Shown here: one piece after another, positions 1-7,726 of the stretch
Layout of the letters: every line of letters begins with the position of its first letter
Position numbering within the stretch: the stretch's first letter is position 1
Assembly (NCBI RefSeq): GCF_007679965.1
Contig: NZ_VEHL01000004.1
Location: forward strand, 404,184-468,183
Length of the DNA: 64,000 nt
From: Bordetella genomosp. 13
Lineage (GTDB): Bacteria; Pseudomonadota; Gammaproteobacteria; Burkholderiales; Burkholderiaceae_B
Reading direction: 5' to 3'
The notes under the pieces: generated by a model
What the model saw: the letters and a program-made list of their open reading frames with translations, nothing else
Database searches by the model: none
Told to the model about the DNA's origin: nothing
Program-made: the position numbers and the translations under genes

Positions 1-47
1 GGTCGTCATGGGCGTGCGGGCAGTGAGGAGGAGCGGGCTGGTTGTCC

Positions 48-66
48 GAGAATTGTTCTCATTATC
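48..66. promoter_or_regulatory. Fur-box-like site at the left edge
   Basis: The 19-bp stretch GAGAATTGTTCTCATTATC matches 14 of 19 positions of the classic Fur box (GATAATGATAATCATTATC). It lies about 40 bp upstream of an ATG on the minus strand at position 9, so it may control an iron-regulated gene that runs off the left end. Only three codons of that gene would be visible, so its identity is unknown. The site is downstream of cueR and unlikely to serve the copper genes. Confidence 0.45.
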
Positions 67-198
67 ACGAATACCCGTCCGATTGACACGTTGAAGTTGC
101 CCAAGGGTACAGGACAAGCTTCCCTGTGGCTCAGGCCCGTCGGCGCACGGGACGCCGGCATGGCCTCGGTCCGGCGGTGCCAGCCGCGCCGGCCGGCG

Positions 199-600
199 TC
201 AATCCGGGACCGCGGTGCCGCTCAGCTGATCGATGATCGGGCAATCCGGCCGCTTGTCGCCATGGCAATGCCGCGCCAGGTGCTTCAGCGTATCCGCCAT
301 CTGCTGCAGTTCGGCTGCCTTGCGTTCCAGCTCCCGCACGTGTTCCAGCGCCACGCGCTTGACGTCGGCGCTGGCGCGGCTGCGGTCGTTCCACAGCGCC
401 AGCAGCTCGTGCATCTGTTCGACCGAGAAGCCCAGCCCGCGGGCGCGGCGCACGAAGCGCAGCGTGTGCAGGTCGGTGTCGCTGTAGACGCGATAGCCCG
501 AGTCCGTGCGCTGCGCCGGCCCGATCAGGCCGATGGTTTCGTAGTAGCGGATCATCTTTGCCGAGATGCCCGAGGCTTGCGAGGCTTGTCCGATGTTCAT
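199..600 (-). CDS. cueR: CueR, MerR-family copper-responsive activator
   Basis: 133 residues, the normal CueR length. An N-terminal MerR helix-turn-helix (about 1-70) is followed by a long dimerisation helix and a C-terminal metal loop with Cys112 and Cys120, the same two positions that bind Cu(I) in E. coli CueR. This fits sensing of monovalent copper, silver or gold rather than mercury or zinc. The ATG start gives the canonical MNIGQ opening. The gene lies 29 bp downstream of copA on the same strand, so it is probably co-transcribed with the pump and autoregulated through the CueR-type promoter upstream of copA. Confidence 0.93.
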   Translation of the reverse strand: MNIGQASQASGISAKMIRYYETIGLIGPAQRTDSGYRVYSDTDLHTLRFVRRARGLGFSVEQMHELLALWNDRSRASADVKRVALEHVRELERKAAELQQMADTLKHLARHCHGDKRPDCPIIDQLSGTAVPD

Positions 601-629
601 GGCGATGGCGTTCCGAAAGCGGTGAGTAG

Positions 630-2972
630 TCAGGCGGCGGCCGCGCGAAACGCCTTCAGGCGCAACGCGTTGCCCACGACGAACACGCTGGACAGCGCCA
701 TCGCGCCCGCCGCCAGCATGGGCGACAGCGCCACGCCGTAGGCCGGATAGAGCGCGCCGGCCGCCAGCGGGATCAGCGCGGCGTTGTAGGCAAAGGCCCA
801 GAACAGGTTCTGGCGGATGTTGGACAGCGTGGCGCGGCTGAGCGCGATGGCCGTGGGCACGCCGTTGGGATCGCCCGCCATCAGCACCACCGACGCCGCC
901 TCGATGGCCACGTCGGTGCCCGTGCCGATGGCCACGCCCACGTCGGCCGCGGCCAGGGCAGGGGCGTCGTTGATGCCATCCCCCACGAAGGCCGCGCGCT
1001 GCCCGCCTTCGCGCAGCGCCTGCACCGCGCGCACTTTGTCCTCGGGCAGCACTTCGGCGTGCACGGCGTCGATGCCCAGTTCGCGTGCCACCGCCTGCGC
1101 CGTCTCGCGGTTGTCGCCCGTGATCATGGCGGTGCGCAGCCCCTGCGCGTGCAGCGCGGCGATGGCCTCGCGGGCCGTGGGCTTGATGGGATCGGCGATG
1201 GCGGCCATCGCGGCGGCGCGACCATCGATGGCGACATACACCGGCGTCCAGCCGCGGCGGCCCCAGTCGACGGCTTGCTCGCCGAAAACCGAGACGTCCA
1301 CCCGCAAGGCCTCCATCAGTCGCGTCGCGCCGGCAGCCACGCGGCGGCCTTGCACGCGCCCACGCACCCCCGCGCCGGACTCGGCCACGAAGTCCTCGGC
1401 GGGCAGTATGTCGATGCCGCGTTCGCGTGCCGCGGTCACGATGGCCTGGGCGATGGGGTGTTCGGAGCGCGCTTGCAGCGAGGCCAGCAGGCGCAGCACG
1501 TCGTCCTCGCAGGCGGGTGCGTCGCGTGTATCCGAGGCATCGTGCGCACGAGAGGCATCGGATTCGCTGCCAGCGCGGGCCGGGGCGGGCGCCAGCCGCA
1601 GCGCGGCCAGCGCCGGCTTGCCCTGCGTCAGCGTGCCCGTCTTGTCGAAGGCCACCACGTTCACGTCGCGCAGCGATTGCAGCGCGTCGCCGTGGCGGAA
1701 CAGCACGCCCAGTTCCGCCGCGCGGCCCGTGCCCACCATGATGGACGTGGGCGTGGCCAGGCCCATCGCGCAAGGGCAGGCGATGATCAGCACCGCCACC
1801 GCGTGCACCAGCGCGCCGGCCAGCGCGGGCTGGGGGCCCCAGGCCAGCCAGGCCGCGAACGTCAGCAAAGCGGCCGCCATCACCGCCGGCACGAACCAGC
1901 CGGTGATGCGGTCCACCAGCGCTTGCACCGGCAGCCGCGCGCCCTGCGCGTCTTCCACCATGCGGATGATGCGGGCCAGCTGCGTGTCGGCGCCGATGCG
2001 CGCGACGCGCAATGTGAAGCTGCCCGACGTGTTCAGCGTGCCGCCCGCCGCCGTGTCGCCCACGTGCTTCTCCACGGGCACCGGTTCTCCCGTCAGCATG
2101 GACTCGTCCACGTACGAGCTGCCTTCGGCGATCTCTCCATCCAGCGGGATCTGCTCGCCCGGCCGCACCAGCACCTGTTCGCCCACGCGCACCTCGTCCA
2201 CCGGCACGTCCACGGGCTGCCCGCCGCGCAACACGCGGGCGCTGCGCGGTTGCAGCGCGGCCAGCCGGCGGATGGCCGCGCCCGTGCGGCCCTTGGCGCG
2301 CGCCTCCAGCATGCGGCCCAGCAGGATCAACGTGACGATGACGGCGGCCGCCTCGAAATACACCGCGCGCGCGCCGTCCGGCAGCCACTGCGGCGCGAAC
2401 GTCGCCACGGTGGAATAGCCCCAGGCCGCGCCCGCGCCCAGCGCCACCAGCGAGTTCATCTCGGGCGCGCGGCGCCACAGCGCCGCCAGGCCCAGCGTGA
2501 AGAAGTGCCGCCCCGGCCCGGCCAGCACCGCCGTGGTCAGCACGAACTGCAGCAGCCAGCTGTTGCGCTCGCCCAGCGTGGCCGCGATCCAGTGATGCCA
2601 GGCGGGCACCAGGTGGCCGCCCATCTCGATGAGGAAGACCGGCAGCGTCAGCGCCAGGGCTGCCGCCAGTGCCAGGGTCAGGCGCCGCGCGTCGGCGTCG
2701 CGCGCCTGCGCCTGCCGTTCGGCATGGCCGTCCCGGGCCACGATGACCTGCGCCGCGTAGCCGGCCTTGCCGACGGCGGCGACCATCGCGTCCGGCGCGG
2801 CGCTGTCAGGGTCGTAGGACACCTGCGCCCGTTCGGTGGCCAGGTTGACGCTGGCGCTCCGCACGCCCGGCACGGCCGACAGCACTTTCTCGACGCGCTT
2901 CACGCATGAGGCGCACGTCATGCCATCGACGGAAAGATCCAGCTGGATGAGGGTAGAAGGGGCTGCGCTCAT
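630..2972 (-). CDS. copA: CopA, Cu(I)-exporting P1B-type ATPase
   Basis: 780 residues; pumps cytosolic Cu(I) across the inner membrane. One N-terminal heavy-metal domain carries GMTCASC (Cys20/Cys23). The membrane CPC motif is at 399-401 (IIACPCAMG), the phosphorylation motif DKTGTLT begins at Asp443, SEHP is at 503-506 and GDGINDA at 664-670. TGE of the actuator domain is near residue 294. All catalytic motifs are intact. Between DKTGT and SEHP sits a low-complexity, Asp/Ser/Ala-rich stretch (about 463-489). It heads a copA-cueR unit, and copZ is transcribed divergently. Confidence 0.96.
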   Translation of the reverse strand: MSAAPSTLIQLDLSVDGMTCASCVKRVEKVLSAVPGVRSASVNLATERAQVSYDPDSAAPDAMVAAVGKAGYAAQVIVARDGHAERQAQARDADARRLTLALAAALALTLPVFLIEMGGHLVPAWHHWIAATLGERNSWLLQFVLTTAVLAGPGRHFFTLGLAALWRRAPEMNSLVALGAGAAWGYSTVATFAPQWLPDGARAVYFEAAAVIVTLILLGRMLEARAKGRTGAAIRRLAALQPRSARVLRGGQPVDVPVDEVRVGEQVLVRPGEQIPLDGEIAEGSSYVDESMLTGEPVPVEKHVGDTAAGGTLNTSGSFTLRVARIGADTQLARIIRMVEDAQGARLPVQALVDRITGWFVPAVMAAALLTFAAWLAWGPQPALAGALVHAVAVLIIACPCAMGLATPTSIMVGTGRAAELGVLFRHGDALQSLRDVNVVAFDKTGTLTQGKPALAALRLAPAPARAGSESDASRAHDASDTRDAPACEDDVLRLLASLQARSEHPIAQAIVTAARERGIDILPAEDFVAESGAGVRGRVQGRRVAAGATRLMEALRVDVSVFGEQAVDWGRRGWTPVYVAIDGRAAAMAAIADPIKPTAREAIAALHAQGLRTAMITGDNRETAQAVARELGIDAVHAEVLPEDKVRAVQALREGGQRAAFVGDGINDAPALAAADVGVAIGTGTDVAIEAASVVLMAGDPNGVPTAIALSRATLSNIRQNLFWAFAYNAALIPLAAGALYPAYGVALSPMLAAGAMALSSVFVVGNALRLKAFRAAAA

Positions 2973-3007
2973 GGCAGGGCCGTCCGGTTGTCGTTGATGA
3001 TGCGACC

Positions 3008-3038
3008 AGTATCATCCTTCCCATCATGGGAAGGTCAA
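3008..3038 (-). promoter_or_regulatory. CueR-type promoter for copA-cueR (19-bp spacer)
   Basis: Read on the minus strand: -35 TTGACC (3033-3038), a 19-bp spacer holding the dyad CTTCCC/GGGAAG, then -10 GATACT (3008-3013). A 19-bp spacer with a dyad centred in it is the hallmark of promoters untwisted by MerR-family activators. It sits 36 bp upstream of the copA start. Confidence 0.88.
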
Positions 3039-3053
3039 GCAGTCATTCTAGGC

Positions 3054-3084
3054 TTGACCTTCCTATCTTGGGAAGGTTTAGACT
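3054..3084 (+). promoter_or_regulatory. CueR-type promoter for copZ (19-bp spacer)
   Basis: Plus strand: -35 TTGACC (3054-3059), 19-bp spacer with the near-dyad TTCCTATCTTGGGAAGG, -10 TAGACT (3079-3084). It mirrors the copA promoter only 15 bp away, so two CueR dimers could bind side by side and fire in opposite directions. The copZ leader would be about 45 nt. Confidence 0.86.
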
Positions 3085-3137
3085 GGATTCGTGTCGGGTC
3101 GCATCGGACCCGTCTTACTTCTACAGGAGCAGCAAGC

Positions 3138-3335
3138 ATGGCAATTGAACTGACCGTCCCGGACATGACCTGCGGACATTGCGTGAAGACCATCACCGAA
3201 GCCGTACAGGCCGTCGCGCCGGGCGCGCAGGTGCATGTCGACCTGGCGACGCATCAGGTGCGTGTGGACGGGGCATCGCAGGCGGAGCCCGTGCGTGACG
3301 CCATCCGCGAGGCAGGCTACGACGTACGAGGCTGA
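3138..3335 (+). CDS. copZ: CopZ-like copper chaperone (HMA domain)
   Basis: 65 residues forming a single heavy-metal-associated domain with MTCGHC (Cys12, Cys15). Such proteins carry Cu(I) in the cytosol and hand it to the N-terminal domain of CopA or to CueR. An in-frame upstream ATG exists (2988), but AGGAG at 3125-3129 and the normal chaperone length favour ATG 3138; the earlier start would also lie upstream of the CueR promoter. It is divergent from copA and probably induced with it. Confidence 0.92.
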   Translation: MAIELTVPDMTCGHCVKTITEAVQAVAPGAQVHVDLATHQVRVDGASQAEPVRDAIREAGYDVRG

Positions 3336-3425
3336 TCCTGCGGAGGTGGCGGGGGCGGGGAATGCCTCGCTTACCGCCTTGAATAACCATAAGGCAATCG
3401 GGGTTGCGATTTCGAAAGTCATAGG

Positions 3426-3480
3426 CTATCAATCAATTAAGATAATTAAATTAGATAAATTGATAGTCAGTATTTATAGT
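3426..3480 (+). promoter_or_regulatory. AT-rich control region of the peroxiredoxin operon (OxyR-like)
   Basis: An A+T-rich island in GC-rich DNA. Inverted arms CTATCAAT (3426-3433) and ATTGATAG (3459-3466) flank a run of GATA/ATTA half-sites, the kind of extended four-part target bound by LysR-type OxyR tetramers. A -10-like TATAGT is at 3475-3480 with a weak -35 inside the island, as expected of an activated promoter. The downstream genes are peroxide-defence genes. Assignment to OxyR is inference; no oxyR gene is in the window. Confidence 0.5.
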
Positions 3481-3533
3481 TCTCTCCATGCCGGTGCGCA
3501 TCCCGCCGCACCCACCCCACAGGAGAGTTCCCC

Positions 3534-4262
3534 ATGCTGCAATCCCGCGAAGGCCAACGCGTTCCGAACGTCACGTTCCCCGTCCGCCAGGGCAATGACT
3601 GGAAAACGCTGACCAGCGACGAGCTGTTCAAGGGCAAGACCGTCGTGGTCTTCTCGCTGCCGGGCGCCTTCACGCCCACCTGCTCGTCCTCGCACCTGCC
3701 GCGCTACAACGAACTGGCGCCGGCCTTCCGTGCCGCGGGCGTGGACAGCATCGTCTGCGTCTCGGTCAATGACACCTTCGTGATGAACGAATGGGCCAAG
3801 GACCAGGAATCCGAGAACATCGCGCTGCTGCCCGACGGCAATGGCGATTTCACCGACGGTATGGGCATGCTGGTCGACAAGCGCAACCTCGGCTTCGGCA
3901 AGCGCAGCTGGCGCTATTCGATGCTGGTGCGTGACGGCGTGGTCGAGAAGATGTTCATCGAGCCCGAGAAAGACGGCGATCCCTTCGAAGTTTCCGACGC
4001 CGACACGATGTTGAACTACGTGGCCCCGCAGGCCAAGAAGCCCGACCAGGTGGTCGTGTTCTCCAAGCCCGGCTGCCCGTTCTGCATCGACGCCAAGGCG
4101 TTGCTGGAAGCGCGCGGCTACGCGCCGGTCGAGATTCCGCTGGAGCACAAGGTCCGCGGCCGCGTCATCGGCGCCGTGTCGGGCAAGAGCACCGCCCCGC
4201 AGGTGTTCATCAACGGCGCGCTGATCGGCGGCCTGGAAGAGCTGAAGGCCCACCTGGGCTGA
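3534..4262 (+). CDS. Peroxiredoxin-glutaredoxin fusion (Prx5-Grx hybrid)
   Basis: 242 residues. The N-terminal Prx5-type domain (about 1-165) has the peroxidatic Cys50 in PGAFTPTC. The C-terminal glutaredoxin domain (about 170-242) has the CPFC active site at 181-184. Hybrids of this kind reduce hydrogen and alkyl peroxides with glutathione, the fused glutaredoxin re-reducing the peroxidase. An AGGAG site precedes the ATG. The next gene is an Lpd-like disulfide reductase, an arrangement also known in Neisseria and Bordetella relatives, so the two probably form one peroxide-response operon. Confidence 0.94.
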   Translation: MLQSREGQRVPNVTFPVRQGNDWKTLTSDELFKGKTVVVFSLPGAFTPTCSSSHLPRYNELAPAFRAAGVDSIVCVSVNDTFVMNEWAKDQESENIALLPDGNGDFTDGMGMLVDKRNLGFGKRSWRYSMLVRDGVVEKMFIEPEKDGDPFEVSDADTMLNYVAPQAKKPDQVVVFSKPGCPFCIDAKALLEARGYAPVEIPLEHKVRGRVIGAVSGKSTAPQVFINGALIGGLEELKAHLG

Positions 4263-4275
4263 GCAGTCGGCTCGA

Positions 4276-4302
4276 GGCGGCGCGCCGAGGTGGCGCGCCG
4301 CC
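4276..4302 (+). other. Intercistronic GC hairpin between prx-grx and lpd
   Basis: A perfect 11-bp stem, GGCGGCGCGCC / GGCGCGCCGCC, with loop GAGGT. No T-run follows, so it is not a simple intrinsic terminator. It could stabilise the upstream mRNA or lower expression of the reductase. Confidence 0.5.
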
Positions 4303-4325
4303 GGCTCACGAATCGCGAGGATGAA

Positions 4326-5771
4326 ATGAAGAATCTGCATACCGATGTCGCCGTGATAGGCGCCGGCACCGCCGGCCTGGCCGCCTACCGCGCGGCTCGC
4401 GCCGCGGGCAGGCGTGCGCTGCTGATCGAGGGCGGGGTGTACGGCACCACCTGCGCGCGGGTCGGCTGCATGCCGTCCAAGCTGCTGATCGCCGCCGCCG
4501 AGGCCGCCCATGCGGCCGCGCATGGCGCGCCGTTCGGCGTGCACGTGGATGGCACTGTGCGCGTCGATGGCGCCGAGGTGATGGCGCGCGTCAAGCGCGA
4601 ACGCGACCGCTTCGTGGGCTTCGTATTGGACGGCGTGGAAAGCATTCCCGCCGAGGACAAGCTGCGCGGCCATGCCCGCTTCGTGTCGGACACGGTGCTG
4701 CGCATCGACGATCACACCGAGGTGCATGCCGGCAGCGTGGTCATCGCGTCGGGCTCGTCGCCCGCCATCGCCGGCCCGCTGCGCGGGCTGGGTGATCGCC
4801 TGGTGGTGAACGACGACGTGTTCGCCTGGGACGACCTGCCGCGCCGCGTGGCCGTGTTCGGGCCTGGCGTGATCGGCCTGGAGCTGGGCCAGGCATTGGC
4901 GCGGCTGGGCGTGCAGGTGCGCGTGTTCGGCGTCAGCGGCAGCCTGGGCGGCATCAGCGATCCGGCCGTGCGCCAGCGTGCCCGCAAGATTTTCCAGGAA
5001 GAGTTCTACCTGGATCCGGATGCCCGCGTGCTGGAAGTCGTGCGCATCGGCGACGAAGTCGAGATCCGCTACCTGGCGCTGGACAACACCGAGCGCGTGG
5101 AGCGTTTCGACTACGTGCTGGCCGCCACCGGCCGCAAGCCCAACGTCGACACGCTGGACCTGCAGAACACCACGCTGGCGCTGGATGCCCGCGACGTGCC
5201 GGTCTATGACCGCCACACGATGCAGGCGGGCAATTCGTCCATCTTCATCGCGGGCGACGCCAATGCCGACGCGCCCCTGCTGCACGAGGCCGCCGACGAA
5301 GGCCGCATCGCGGGCGAGAATGCCGCGCGTTTTCCGACGGTGAAGCCGGGCGCGCGCCGGGCGCCGCTGGGCGTGGTGTTCTCCGATCCGCAGATCGCGC
5401 TGGTCGGCACGCCGCATGCACGCCTGGAGACGGGCGGATTCGTGGTGGGCGAGGTCGACTTCGGCGACCAGGGCCGCTCGCTCGTCATGCTGAAGAACCG
5501 CGGCATGCTGCGCGTGTACGCCGACATCGAAAGCGGCCGCTTCCTGGGCGCCGAGATGATCGGCCCCAGCGCGGAGCACATCGGCCACCTGCTGGCCTGG
5601 GCGGCGCAGCAGGAACTGACCGTGGCGCGCATGCTGGAGATGCCTTTCTATCACCCCGTGGTGGAAGAGGGCCTGCGCACGGCGCTGCGGGATGCGCAGG
5701 CGAAGCTGGTGCAGGCGCAGGCAACCGCGAAGGCGCAGGCGCAGGCGGTCATGTCGGCTGCGCAGGTGTAG
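4326..5771 (+). CDS. Dihydrolipoamide dehydrogenase-like FAD/NAD disulfide reductase
   Basis: 481 residues. The FAD-binding GAGTAG is at 12-17 and the redox disulfide motif TCARVGCMPSK holds Cys43 and Cys48 (CxxxxC, Lpd/glutathione-reductase type). An NAD-binding domain lies mid-protein. The C-terminal active-site segment reads FYHPVVEE, keeping the HP and Glu of the usual HxHPTxxE base. The last 25 residues are an Ala/Gln/Lys-rich tail not typical of the family. ATG 4326 is chosen over an in-frame ATG at 4290 because GAGG lies just before it and MKNLHTDV begins the fold. It is not next to any 2-oxoacid dehydrogenase genes, so a redox-defence role with the upstream peroxidase is more likely than a PDH role. 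Confidence 0.85.
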   Translation: MKNLHTDVAVIGAGTAGLAAYRAARAAGRRALLIEGGVYGTTCARVGCMPSKLLIAAAEAAHAAAHGAPFGVHVDGTVRVDGAEVMARVKRERDRFVGFVLDGVESIPAEDKLRGHARFVSDTVLRIDDHTEVHAGSVVIASGSSPAIAGPLRGLGDRLVVNDDVFAWDDLPRRVAVFGPGVIGLELGQALARLGVQVRVFGVSGSLGGISDPAVRQRARKIFQEEFYLDPDARVLEVVRIGDEVEIRYLALDNTERVERFDYVLAATGRKPNVDTLDLQNTTLALDARDVPVYDRHTMQAGNSSIFIAGDANADAPLLHEAADEGRIAGENAARFPTVKPGARRAPLGVVFSDPQIALVGTPHARLETGGFVVGEVDFGDQGRSLVMLKNRGMLRVYADIESGRFLGAEMIGPSAEHIGHLLAWAAQQELTVARMLEMPFYHPVVEEGLRTALRDAQAKLVQAQATAKAQAQAVMSAAQV

Positions 5772-5784
5772 TCGAAGCCCAAGA

Positions 5785-5817
5785 ACGAAGGCCGAGGCAA
5801 TCAGCCCCGGCCTTCGT
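5785..5817. terminator. Convergent terminator hairpin between lpd and rlmJ
   Basis: Perfect 10-bp stem ACGAAGGCCG / CGGCCTTCGT with a 13-nt loop, located between two convergent genes. The T-tract is weak on both strands. Confidence 0.6.
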
Positions 5818-5840
5818 CCCAATCAAGCCAGATCAGCCCG

Positions 5841-6698
5841 TCAACCTTCGTGCTGATCCAGCGTGAATCCCGCCCGCTCATCCTGCGCGAATTCCTTCGC
5901 CAGGAACGGCATCGCTTCCTTCAGCGCCGCATGCAGCGTCCACGGCGGGTTCACCAGGAACATGCCGCTGCCATGCAATCCGAACCCATCGGCGGCCGGT
6001 TTCTTCACCGTCAGCGTGGCGTGCAGCCAGCTCTTGACCTGCAGGTGCTGCAGTTGCCGCGCCAGTTCGCCGGCCTCGACCCGCTGCACCAACGGATACC
6101 AGACCATGTACGTGCCGGTGGCGAAGCGCTTGATGCATTCCTTCACGGTCAGCAGCGTGCGGCGGTAGTCGCGCTTGTCTTCGTATGACGGGTCGATCAG
6201 CACCATGCCGCGCCGGGTGGGAGGAGGCAGCAGGGCCTTCACGCCCTCGAAGCCGTCGGTGCCGAACACCGTGACCTGGCGCAACGACGGATGGTCGCGG
6301 CGTTCCAGGTTGCGCATCAGCACGTCGATCTCGCTGGGATGCTGCTCGAACATGCGCATGCGGTCGCGGTCGCGCATGGCGTCCAGCGTCAGCCACGGCG
6401 AGCCGGGATAGTGGCGCAGCCGGCCGTCCGAGTTGTAGGCGCGTACGCGGGCCACGTAGTCGGCCAGGATGGCGGGCAGGTCGGTGCGGTCCCAGAGCCG
6501 CGCCACGCCTTCGGCGTGCTCGGCGTTCTTGGCCGACCAGTCGCTTTCGAGCTGGTACAGGCCCGCGCCTGCGTGGGTATCGATCACCCAGTAGGGCGCG
6601 TCCTTGCGGTTCAGGTAGTCCAGCGTGTGGATCAGGATGGCGTGCTTGAGCACGTCGGCGTGGTTGCCGGCGTGGAAGGCGTGTCGGTAACTGAACAA
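5841..6698 (-). CDS. rlmJ: RlmJ, 23S rRNA (adenine-2030-N6)-methyltransferase
   Basis: 285 residues, close to E. coli RlmJ (280). Starts with the family signature MFSYRHAFHAGNHADVLKH. It has a SAM-binding THAGAGLY at 41-48 and the catalytic IDPSYE at 168-173, the DPPY-like motif of N6-adenine methyltransferases. It methylates A2030 of 23S rRNA. It overlaps no neighbour; ugpQ ends 9 bp upstream on the same strand, so the two may share a transcript. Confidence 0.93.
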   Translation of the reverse strand: MFSYRHAFHAGNHADVLKHAILIHTLDYLNRKDAPYWVIDTHAGAGLYQLESDWSAKNAEHAEGVARLWDRTDLPAILADYVARVRAYNSDGRLRHYPGSPWLTLDAMRDRDRMRMFEQHPSEIDVLMRNLERRDHPSLRQVTVFGTDGFEGVKALLPPPTRRGMVLIDPSYEDKRDYRRTLLTVKECIKRFATGTYMVWYPLVQRVEAGELARQLQHLQVKSWLHATLTVKKPAADGFGLHGSGMFLVNPPWTLHAALKEAMPFLAKEFAQDERAGFTLDQHEG

Positions 6699-6707
6699 GG
6701 CGGTGTC

Positions 6708-7454
6708 CTAGGCGGCCGGCCGGATGGCGGCCAGCTCGTCGGTGAAGATGGCGTCCACGCCCCAGTCCAGCAGCAATTGCGCGCGGGCGGGGTCGTTGAC
6801 GGTCCAGGCGCACAGGCGGTAGCCCGCCGCGTGCACGGCCCGGACCAATTCGGGGGTGGCGTCTTTCTGGTTGATGTTGAGGGCCACGCAGTCGTGCTTG
6901 CGCAGGCGCTCGGCCCAGTCGGCGGGCACGGCCTCGACCAGCAAGGCGCGCGGCAGCTCGGGCGCAGCCTGCTGGGCGGCGGCCAGCGCGACCTCCGAGA
7001 ACGAGGACATCAGGGGCGGCACGTCCGCGCCTTGCCAGAGCCGGCGGGCCAGCAAGGCCACGGCGGCGCCAGTCTCCGCGTCGCGGCCGGGGCAGGGCTT
7101 GATCTCGACGTTGCACGCGATGCCATTGGCCAGCGCCTGGCGCGCGATGGCCGCGAAGGTGGGCACGGGTTCGCCCGCGAATTCCGGGCTGTGCCAGCTG
7201 CCGGCGTCCAGGCGGGCCAGTTCGGAATAGTCGCGCGCGGCCGCGGCGCCGTGGCCGTCGGTGGTGCGGTCCAGGTCATCGTCGTGCAGCAGCACGCAGA
7301 CGCCGTCGCGGCTCAGTTTCACGTCGAATTCGGCCATGCGGTAGCCGTGATGCCGGCCCGTACGCAGGGCGGCCAGCGTGTTCTCGGGCGCCAGGCGCCC
7401 GCCGCCGCGGTGGGCGATGTGGGTCGGATAGTTCCAGGAGAACGGGGCGGTCAT
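6708..7454 (-). CDS. ugpQ: UgpQ-type cytoplasmic glycerophosphodiester phosphodiesterase
   Basis: 248 residues from ATG 7454. The GDPD fold shows AHRGGG at 14-19, PEN at 23-25, EFD at 42-44 and HDD at 57-59, giving the catalytic His pair and metal-binding Glu/Asp. It hydrolyses deacylated phospholipids to glycerol-3-phosphate and an alcohol. Longer in-frame starts exist (7589, 7520); the one at 7520 would add a stretch resembling a weak signal peptide, but E. coli UgpQ begins right before the HRGGG strand, so the short form is preferred. Confidence 0.88.
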   Translation of the reverse strand: MTAPFSWNYPTHIAHRGGGRLAPENTLAALRTGRHHGYRMAEFDVKLSRDGVCVLLHDDDLDRTTDGHGAAAARDYSELARLDAGSWHSPEFAGEPVPTFAAIARQALANGIACNVEIKPCPGRDAETGAAVALLARRLWQGADVPPLMSSFSEVALAAAQQAAPELPRALLVEAVPADWAERLRKHDCVALNINQKDATPELVRAVHAAGYRLCAWTVNDPARAQLLLDWGVDAIFTDELAAIRPAA

Positions 7455-7645
7455 GGCGGGGGGCTGGGCGCGGGCGCGCGAAAAAAGGGCGCATAGAAGC
7501 GCCGCTGGACCCGCAAGCATAACAGCGCGCTTCGTAGGATGCGGCACAGCAGTGGTGGAAATGCCGGTATGGCGGGGTCGATTTTGCATTCGATACGCAG
7601 TCCTTGCGCGGCGCGTTGTGGTGGTAAACTCCGGCCACCTAGCCA

Positions 7646-7668
7646 GGGCGAATCGATCGCCCTTTTTT
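7646..7668 (+). terminator. Intrinsic terminator or attenuator upstream of ppiD
   Basis: Stem GGGCGA / TCGCCC with loop ATCGA, followed directly by six T residues (7663-7668). It points toward ppiD. No plus-strand gene lies upstream (ugpQ is leftward), so it can only act on a short transcript started nearby; TAAACT at 7625-7630 could be a -10 box. The rest of 7455-7726 shows nothing coding. Confidence 0.6.
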
Positions 7669-7726
7669 ATGCGCTTTCTGAAGCCCCGGCGTGCAAGCGT
7701 GCGCCGGGCGTGGCAACAGGGATTCC

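Noticed and set aside
3474..5822. A 782-codon minus-strand frame over the peroxiredoxin and Lpd-like genes
   Set aside because: Antisense shadow with repetitive His/Arg/Asp composition; both plus-strand genes are well supported.
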